Positions 22,866-27,481 of a stretch of DNA of 27,481 bases are shown here, one piece after another. Origin of the DNA: an uncultured Pseudomonadota bacterium (lineage in GTDB: Bacteria > Desulfobacterota_B > Binatia > UBA9968); NCBI GenBank assembly GCA_946478635.1, contig CAMLCX010000009.1:1-27481 (forward strand). The letters are read 5' to 3'. A program made the translations under genes and the position numbers. The number at the start of each line of letters is the position of its first letter. Position 1 is the stretch's first letter. The notes below the pieces were generated by a model. The model had not been told where the DNA came from. It saw only the letters and a list, made by a program, of their open reading frames with translations, and made no database searches.

Positions 22866-22871
22866 GTTAAA

Positions 22872-24017
22872 TCATTGACCGACGATGCCCATGCCCTGAA
22901 GCACGGAGAGCATGACGGCGGCGGCGATGACCGAGCCGATTTGCCCGCCCGCATTGGCGCTCATGGCATGCATGAGGAGGTAACTCTTCTTGTTGTATTT
23001 TTGGCCTTCGGCTTGAACCACGCGGGCCGACATCGGGAATGCTGAGATGCCCGCGGCTCCGATGAGCGGATTGATTTTACCTCCGGTGAGCAAGCACATG
23101 AGCTTGCCGAAAAGGATTCCAACGGCGGTGTCGAGGCTGATGGCGACAAAGCCGAGCGCTAGGACGATCAGAGTTTGGGAGCGGAGAAATTTGTCCGCTT
23201 CCATGGTCGCGCCGATGCAGAGCCCAAGAAGAAGCGTGACGATGTTGGCGATCTCGTTTTCCGATGCGCGCTTCAATCGGTCGACGACACCGCACTCCTT
23301 CATGAGATTTCCCAGCATGACGGTGCCGATCAGCGGCGCCCCTTTGGGAGCGAGGATGGACGCGAAAATGGTCACGACGATGGGAAACATGATTTTCGTC
23401 GTTTGCGATATCGGTTGCTTTACCGCGCCCATGACGATCATGCGTTCCTTTTCAGTGGTGAGAGCGCGCATGATCGGCGGTTGGATGAGCGGCACCAGAG
23501 ACATATAGGAATAAGCGGCTACCGAGACGGCGCCGAGCATGTGAGGAGCGAATTTTGAGCTCACGTAAATCGCGGTCGGACCGTCGCAAGCGCCGATGAT
23601 CGAGACCGCAACAGCGTCCAGCTTGTCGAAACCGAGCGCGAGCGCGAGCAATAGCGTGATAAAGATGCCGAATTGGCCGGCAGCGCCGAGCAAGATGATC
23701 TTGGGATTTTCCAGTAGTGGCTGGAAATCGGTCATGGCGCCGATGCCGACAAAAATAAGCAGCGGGAAAATTTCGGTGCGCACACCGGTGTCGTAAAAGA
23801 ATCGGATGAAGCCACCCTCAGCCATCATCTCCGACAGAGGGATATTGACGAGGATCGCGCCGAATCCGATGGGCACTAAGAGAAGAGGCTCGTACCCCTT
23901 GCGAATGCCCAAATAGAGCAGCACAGATCCAATTAGGATCATGACGACGTGACCTAAATTGAGATTTGATACCCCAAGAAACAAACCTTGGATACCGGAG
24001 ACGAGCGCGGATTCCAT
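22872..24017 (-). CDS. mmdB: Sodium ion-translocating decarboxylase, beta subunit (OadB/MmdB/GcdB family)
   Basis: The 381-residue membrane protein couples decarboxylation of carboxybiotin to sodium export. It has about nine or more hydrophobic segments and two family landmarks: IIGACDGPTAIYVSSKFAP, with D145 at the sodium/proton site equivalent to the key Asp of OadB, and SANAGGQIGSVIAAA near residues 355-369, matching the Asn/Gly-rich C-terminal motif. The central IGAMTDFQPLLENPK and GLCIGATMEADKFL segments are also typical. It lies 10 bp after the small membrane subunit and 6 bp before the carboxyltransferase. Located in the inner membrane. Confidence 0.92.
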   Translation of the reverse strand: MESALVSGIQGLFLGVSNLNLGHVVMILIGSVLLYLGIRKGYEPLLLVPIGFGAILVNIPLSEMMAEGGFIRFFYDTGVRTEIFPLLIFVGIGAMTDFQPLLENPKIILLGAAGQFGIFITLLLALALGFDKLDAVAVSIIGACDGPTAIYVSSKFAPHMLGAVSVAAYSYMSLVPLIQPPIMRALTTEKERMIVMGAVKQPISQTTKIMFPIVVTIFASILAPKGAPLIGTVMLGNLMKECGVVDRLKRASENEIANIVTLLLGLCIGATMEADKFLRSQTLIVLALGFVAISLDTAVGILFGKLMCLLTGGKINPLIGAAGISAFPMSARVVQAEGQKYNKKSYLLMHAMSANAGGQIGSVIAAAVMLSVLQGMGIVGQ

Positions 24018-24027
24018 GCGGTGAAAA

Positions 24028-24168
24028 CTAACCTTTCTTTGGTGCCGCTGCCGGAGGCGGGAAAACCTTTCGGATCAGAAGAATGAGGAGGCTCAGGACC
24101 CAAAGTACGAGCATAGTGCCGGACATGCCGATTAGCGCCAATGTCCAGCCGAACGTCCAAGTATCCAT
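24028..24168 (-). CDS. Small membrane subunit of the sodium-pump decarboxylase (OadG/MmdD-like), 46 residues
   Basis: Translation from ATG at 24168 gives 46 codons and a TAG. GAGGAG lies 6 nt upstream. The product starts MDTWTFGWTLALIGMSG, has one hydrophobic helix (roughly residues 8-33, ending VLSLLILLIRK), and a short Pro/Ala-rich tail (FPPPAAAPKKG). This is the layout of OadG and MmdD gamma/delta subunits: one membrane helix with a cytoplasmic tail that anchors the complex. It is shorter than most known ones (~80-115 residues) because the tail is minimal. Its position between the biotin carrier and beta-subunit genes supports the call. Automated annotation often omits genes this small. 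Confidence 0.8.
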   Translation of the reverse strand: MDTWTFGWTLALIGMSGTMLVLWVLSLLILLIRKVFPPPAAAPKKG

Positions 24169-24219
24169 GTTTTCTCCTCGACGATAACAAACCGATAGCG
24201 CGGGCTTTGTTTTGCGGGG

Positions 24220-24435
24220 CTACTCGATCACGGCGAGCGTTTGCTCGGCTTCGACGGCTTGACCGACCGCAACTTTAACCTCTTTCAAAGTACCGGTAAC
24301 CGGGGCGACAATCGGAATCTCCATCTTCATCGCTTCCATCACAATGATCACTTCGTCTTCGTCGACGTGATCGCCGGGATTTTTTTCGATCTTCAGGATT
24401 TTACCAACCATGGGCGCTTCAACGTCTGTAGCCAA
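24220..24435 (-). CDS. Biotin carboxyl carrier protein of the decarboxylase (biotinyl domain only)
   Basis: The 71-residue protein is a single biotinyl domain. The biotin-accepting K37 lies in VMEAMKMEIP, 34 residues from the C-terminus as usual. The first half has VEAPMVGKILKIEKNPGDHVDEDEVII and the second APVTGTLKEVKVAVGQAVEAEQTLAVIE. The Pro/Ala linker found in most gamma-type carriers is absent. The start is TTG at 24435 with GGAG 8-9 nt upstream; no ATG fits. It is the first gene of the decarboxylase operon, with a candidate promoter about 80-105 bp upstream. It carries CO2 from the carboxyltransferase to the beta subunit. Confidence 0.9.
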   Translation of the reverse strand: MATDVEAPMVGKILKIEKNPGDHVDEDEVIIVMEAMKMEIPIVAPVTGTLKEVKVAVGQAVEAEQTLAVIE

Positions 24436-24468
24436 GAGGACTCTCCTTATTTTAATATGCTTAGCTGC

Positions 24469-24498
24469 TAACCGTTCGGCTACGAGCCGACGTGGTTA
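24469..24498. other. Imperfect inverted repeat in the leader of the decarboxylase operon
   Basis: TAACC-GTT-CGGCT, a 3-base loop, then AGCCG-ACGT-GGTTA form a two-part stem (5 bp + 5 bp with an internal loop). It lies between the promoter candidate at 24512-24540 and the TTG start at 24435. It could be an operator or a leader hairpin; there is no T-run to make it an attenuator terminator. Confidence 0.35.
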
Positions 24499-24511
24499 AC
24501 TTTACCGTGCC

Positions 24512-24540
24512 ATTTAGTAGAGTTTGGCCCGCGTTGTCAA
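24512..24540 (-). promoter_or_regulatory. Candidate promoter of the sodium-pump decarboxylase operon
   Basis: On the minus strand, a consensus TTGACA (24540-24535) is followed at 17 bases by CTAAAT (24517-24512). The -35 box is perfect and the -10 box is weak. The leader to the TTG start would be about 70 nt and includes the inverted repeat at 24469-24498. Confidence 0.38.
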
Positions 24541-24617
24541 TGCTGCGGCACCCTTTTCCTTCGTAAAATTGGCTGTGTACGAGGTAAAACGACGATCACG
24601 CTAGCTTGCTTTTGACA

Positions 24618-24629
24618 ATCGTATACGAT
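24618..24629. promoter_or_regulatory. Perfect 12-bp palindrome ATCGTATACGAT, candidate GntR-type operator for the bicupin gene
   Basis: The palindrome directly follows a TTGACA (24612-24617) and lies 30 bp before the bicupin ATG. Palindromes centred on GTATAC or GT-N-AC are typical of FadR-subfamily GntR regulators. Its placement in the spacer of a -35-like box suggests repression by occlusion, though no good -10 box is evident at 16-18 bp. No regulator gene is seen in the window. Confidence 0.42.
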
Positions 24630-24658
24630 ATTAACCAAGCGAACTTTTGGAGGAGATT

Positions 24659-25759
24659 ATGTCGAAGCCAGCGGCTCAAATGGACAGCACTGTGATGGAT
24701 AACATTCCCTACTACGACAAATGGCAATTGGGTGAGGGAATTCCGATCATGAAAACGTTTTTCGTTCAGGATTTGAAAAAAGTCGAGCTGAAGCCATGGG
24801 ATAGAACCGGCGGGAGCGGCGCGTTCATCAACATGGAAGGCGCGGAGGGCGCGACGGGCGCATATGTGAGTGAGATTCCCGCCGGGAAAAAGCTCAATGC
24901 GATGCGCCACCTATATGAGGACTTGCATTTTGTCTTGAAGGGCCGCGGCGCCACGACGATCTGGAACGATAAGGGCGCCAAGACGACTTTTGAATGGCAC
25001 GATGGCAGCTTGTTCGCTTTGCCGCTCAATTGCACGTACCAGCATTTCAACGGTTCGGGCGATGAGCCCGCGCGGTTTTTTTCCGTCAACAGCATGCCGA
25101 TCGTGTTCAACCTTTTTCATAATGCGGACTTCGTCTTCAATACGCCGCGGGATTTCACCGAGCGCTTTGATGGCGATCCGGAATATTTCAGCGGCAAGGG
25201 CAAAGCCTATCCGGGCCGGGTTTGGGACACTAACTTCATCGCCGACGCGCGCAGTTTTGCCCTGGAGGATTGGGTGGAGCGCGGTGGCGGGGGAAAGAAC
25301 GTCATGTTGGAAATGGCCAGCGGCTCGATGGCCGCGCACATCTCGGAATTTCCCGTGGGCACTTACAAAAAGGCGCACCGCCATGGCCCCGGTTTTAACG
25401 TCATCATCATCAAAGGCAAAGGCTTCTCGATGTTTTGGCGACAGGGTGAGGAGCCCAAGCGCTATGATTGGCAGGACGGCAGCGTTTTTACGCCGCCGGC
25501 GATGATGTGGCACCAGCATTTCAACACCGGTGCCACCGGGGCGCGTTATCTGCCGCCGCGTCTGGGAGGCATCAAGTACAGCCTGGGCGAGGGCTTCGGT
25601 GATATCACCAAAGTCGATAAAGATGTCAAAGCTGGCGGTAATCAGATCGAGTATTTCGACGAGGATCCAAACATCCGCAAGATGTTCGAGGAGGAGCTCG
25701 CTAAGTCCGGCACGACAAGCAAAATGAACCCCGATTTTTACAAACGGCCGGCGAAGTAA
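24659..25759 (+). CDS. Bicupin protein (two cupin domains), function unknown
   Basis: From ATG at 24659 (GGAGGAG 4 nt upstream) the protein has 366 residues with two cupin barrels. Cupin 1 has MRHLYEDLHFVLKGRG (81-96; H84, E87 and H90 candidate ligands), DGSLFALPLNC and H129. Cupin 2 has KAHRHGPGFNVIIIKGKG (238-255; H240, H242), DGSVFTPPAMMWHQHFNTG (H285, H287). This recalls gentisate-dioxygenase-like bicupins, but the ligand pattern is not a clear match, so no reaction is assigned. No signal peptide. It is a single-gene unit: it has its own operator candidate upstream and an intrinsic terminator 27 bp downstream. It is divergent from the decarboxylase operon. Confidence 0.85.
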   Translation: MSKPAAQMDSTVMDNIPYYDKWQLGEGIPIMKTFFVQDLKKVELKPWDRTGGSGAFINMEGAEGATGAYVSEIPAGKKLNAMRHLYEDLHFVLKGRGATTIWNDKGAKTTFEWHDGSLFALPLNCTYQHFNGSGDEPARFFSVNSMPIVFNLFHNADFVFNTPRDFTERFDGDPEYFSGKGKAYPGRVWDTNFIADARSFALEDWVERGGGGKNVMLEMASGSMAAHISEFPVGTYKKAHRHGPGFNVIIIKGKGFSMFWRQGEEPKRYDWQDGSVFTPPAMMWHQHFNTGATGARYLPPRLGGIKYSLGEGFGDITKVDKDVKAGGNQIEYFDEDPNIRKMFEEELAKSGTTSKMNPDFYKRPAK

Positions 25760-25785
25760 AAAGTTTCTAAAATTAATGGTGCAGG

Positions 25786-25818
25786 GCCCCGCACGGAATT
25801 CGCCGTGTGGGGCTTTTT
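25786..25818 (+). terminator. Rho-independent terminator of the bicupin gene
   Basis: The stem GCCCCGCACGG (25786-25796) pairs with CCGTGTGGGGC (25803-25813), with one G-T wobble, around a 6-base loop, and is followed by TTTTT (25814-25818). It is the clearest intrinsic terminator in the window. Confidence 0.88.
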
Positions 25819-25952
25819 AGTCTCAAGCCCGTGGTTGGCCCCGATGACGAACCTTAATTCGTGCCAGAATCGGAAACCCGATGTACGAAAACCAGCTTTG
25901 GCATGGCGTGGGCGTGTAGCCTAAGCGGATTTAAGTCGAAGTCGGAGTAGAT

Positions 25953-26558
25953 TTGTTTCGTGGTCGATCCGTGTTGACATTCCTACTTACAATATTCGCT
26001 TATCTTATCGGCTCAGTACCGAGCGGTTTTATTCTTGGCAGACTGGCTGGGGTTGATGTGAGAGATGCCGGCAGCGGCAACATCGGCGCGACCAACGTCG
26101 CACGCGTGCTTGGCAAGGGACTCGGTCTACTGACGTTGCTGGCGGATACGGCTAAAGGTCTCGCCCCGGTGTATATCAGCCAACGGCTTGGAATAAACGA
26201 CGCCGCGCTCGCGCTGGTCGCTATCGCCGCAGTTCTGGGCCACCTGTATCCGCTATTTCTAAAATTTCACGGTGGGAAGGGAGTCGCAACAGCCTTTGGA
26301 GCTTTGCTCGCGCTGGCGCCGCTGGGAACCGCGGTTATGGCTCTTGCTTTTGCAGTGGCTGTTTTTTGCAGTCGAACAGTTTCTCTCGGTTCCATCGCGG
26401 CCGCGCTCGCGGCGCCGATCTCGCTCTGGGCCTTTTCCTATTCAGTGGAACTTGTCGCGCTCGGCGTTTTTCTCGGCGCGATGGTAATCCTGCGCCATCG
26501 TGACAACATCAAACGTTTGCTCGCGGGCACCGAGCCGCGTTTCGACCGTCCGGACTAG
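25953..26558 (+). CDS. plsY: Glycerol-3-phosphate acyltransferase PlsY
   Basis: The 201-residue inner-membrane enzyme transfers an acyl group from acyl-phosphate to glycerol-3-phosphate, the first step of phospholipid synthesis. It has the three PlsY signature blocks: DAGSGNIGATNVARVLGK (38-55), GHLYPLFLKFHGGKGVATAFG (96-116) and RHRDNIKRLLAGTEP. Several hydrophobic helices surround them, starting LTFLLTIFAYLIGSVPSG. The best start is TTG at 25953 with GGAG 6 nt upstream; GTG at 25971 is an alternative. Its TAG stop lies inside a CTAG palindrome that also contains the stop of the convergent gene. Confidence 0.95.
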   Translation: MFRGRSVLTFLLTIFAYLIGSVPSGFILGRLAGVDVRDAGSGNIGATNVARVLGKGLGLLTLLADTAKGLAPVYISQRLGINDAALALVAIAAVLGHLYPLFLKFHGGKGVATAFGALLALAPLGTAVMALAFAVAVFCSRTVSLGSIAAALAAPISLWAFSYSVELVALGVFLGAMVILRHRDNIKRLLAGTEPRFDRPD

Positions 26559-27265
26559 TTTTCGATGGTCACTTCGACCCGGCGGTTTTGCTGCCGCCCG
26601 CTTTCGCTGTCGTTTGACGCCACCGGCGCCCGGGTTCCTAGCCCTTGGGCCGAAATGTTCCGGCCATTGACGCCGCTACGCTCTAACGAATCGGCCACGG
26701 TATTGGCGCGCCGTTCGGAAAGGCGCTGATTATAGGCCTCTTGTGCGGCGCTTTCGCGACTGGCATGGCCCTCTACCGTTATACGCCGGTTGGGCGCGTC
26801 GCGTTTGATGATATCGGCGATCTGATTGACCTTATTCCTGCCGTCGCTCGTCAAATCCGCGCTGTCGAACTCGAAGTTCACGCTCGGGAGATTGACCATG
26901 ACACCCCGGCTGGTCTCTTTCGCCTCGATATTACGTTTTCGCAACTCTTCAATGAGCGCACGATTTTTTTCAATTTCACCGCGCTGTTGATCGATCGCTT
27001 TTTGTTGCTCTTTCTGTTTGTTTTCCTGACCTTGGAGCTGATCTCCCACCAGAGCGCCGGCGCCGAGTCCGAGCGCGCCACCGATCGCCGCGCCGGCGCC
27101 GGGATGACCTACCGCGGCCCCGACGATCCCTCCGGCCGCAGCGCCGCCCAGTGCGCCGATACCGGCGCCCTTTTCGCGAGTGGTCAACTCACCGCCCGCG
27201 CAGCCTGAAACAAACAGAAATCCGGCTACTACTAAGGCTCCAGCAGAAAAATTATTTGATTTCAT
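26555..27265 (-). CDS. OmpA-family outer-membrane lipoprotein with glycine zipper
   Basis: From ATG at 27265 (AAGGAGG upstream) the precursor has 236 residues. The lipoprotein signal ends in the lipobox VSGC with lipidated C22. Next come a glycine-zipper segment (~34-74; GAGIGALGGAAAGGIVG and repeats), a Gln/Lys/Glu-rich coiled coil (~78-112), and an OmpA peptidoglycan-binding domain (~120-236): FEFDSADLTSDGR, ITVEGHASRES, YNQRLSERRANTVADSL, GLGTRAPVASNDSESGRQQNRRVEV. The usual GHTD is GHAS, so the aspartate at that place is missing; the downstream RLSERRA arginines are kept. It likely tethers the outer membrane to peptidoglycan. The frame is open upstream to 27331, but no signal fits there. 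Confidence 0.92.
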   Translation of the reverse strand: MKSNNFSAGALVVAGFLFVSGCAGGELTTREKGAGIGALGGAAAGGIVGAAVGHPGAGAAIGGALGLGAGALVGDQLQGQENKQKEQQKAIDQQRGEIEKNRALIEELRKRNIEAKETSRGVMVNLPSVNFEFDSADLTSDGRNKVNQIADIIKRDAPNRRITVEGHASRESAAQEAYNQRLSERRANTVADSLERSGVNGRNISAQGLGTRAPVASNDSESGRQQNRRVEVTIEN

Positions 27266-27371
27266 TAGGACCTCCTTGCAGAAGCGCCACCCGCTCAACC
27301 ACCCGATTGCAAATCTCTGCACGCACGGCACTTGCGTCTATTTCTGGCCAACAAAGCTCCAACTCCATCGT

Positions 27372-27481
27372 TCAATATTCCCTTTGCTGTTTCTTAAGTG
27401 CCTCGAGCTCCCGTCTCTGACGCTCAAGTTCCGCCTGGTTGGTGTTAATTTGATTCTGCTGATCGGCTTGCTTGATCTCTT
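27372..27481 (-). CDS. C-terminal end of a Gln/Glu-rich coiled-coil protein, cut by window edge
   Basis: The minus strand is open from the window edge to TGA at 27372-27374. The last 35 residues read as a charged helix rich in Gln, Glu, Arg and Lys (ADQQNQINTNQAELERQRRELEALKKQQREY). The composition resembles the coiled-coil stretch of the OmpA lipoprotein downstream, so both may be envelope proteins of one operon. The gap to that gene is 106 bp. Family cannot be named from this fragment. Confidence 0.6.
   Translation of the reverse strand, partial: EIKQADQQNQINTNQAELERQRRELEALKKQQREY

Noticed and set aside
24911..25519. 202-codon open frame antisense to the bicupin
   Set aside because: No motifs and no start signal; the bicupin has intact cupin motifs and its own terminator.

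Overview
The window looks like chromosomal DNA from an uncultivated Gram-negative bacterium. It is moderately GC-rich, has an OmpA-type lipoprotein, and has intergenic gaps full of small palindromic repeats. Tungsten or molybdenum enzymes, tandem MoeA genes and many solute-binding proteins without permeases recall soil or subsurface lineages such as Rokubacteria/Methylomirabilota, Tectomicrobia or former Deltaproteobacteria. That placement is an impression from gene content; no marker gene here settles it.

Left part (1-6989, minus strand): a probable operon read right to left. It encodes a four-cluster ferredoxin-like protein, a NitT/TauT-type binding protein, a class II aldolase-like protein, an Asp-box beta-propeller, an aldehyde:ferredoxin oxidoreductase (AOR) family enzyme, and a second binding protein cut by the window edge. 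A divergent gene at 7229 encodes an arylmalonate decarboxylase/maleate isomerase-like protein that lacks the usual catalytic cysteines.

Middle part (8018-14759, minus strand): a second, parallel operon. It encodes a VOC protein, a TAXI-like protein without signal peptide, a family 1 binding protein, a 4,5-dihydroxyphthalate decarboxylase-like protein, another family 1 binding protein and a second, closely related AOR. A divergent pair at 14881-18129 encodes MoeA and a MoeA fused to a periplasmic-binding-protein-like domain, which would insert the Mo or W into the pterin cofactor that AORs need. A plausible reading is two related oxidoreductase modules sharing one electron-transfer protein and local cofactor-maturation genes. 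The substrates are unknown.

Right part (18388-27481): a small excisionase-type helix-turn-helix protein and a large CACHE-PAS-GAF histidine kinase. Next comes a compact four-gene sodium-pumping, biotin-dependent decarboxylase (biotin carrier, 46-residue membrane subunit, beta subunit, carboxyltransferase), probably acting on methylmalonyl-CoA. After it are a bicupin with a palindromic operator candidate and a clear terminator, then plsY, an OmpA-family lipoprotein, and the end of a coiled-coil gene.

The most unusual non-coding signal is a family of intergenic elements made of GTTCAANNN 9-mers, found at four gene junctions inside the two AOR operons. Three are folded as inverted arms and one has a single orientation.
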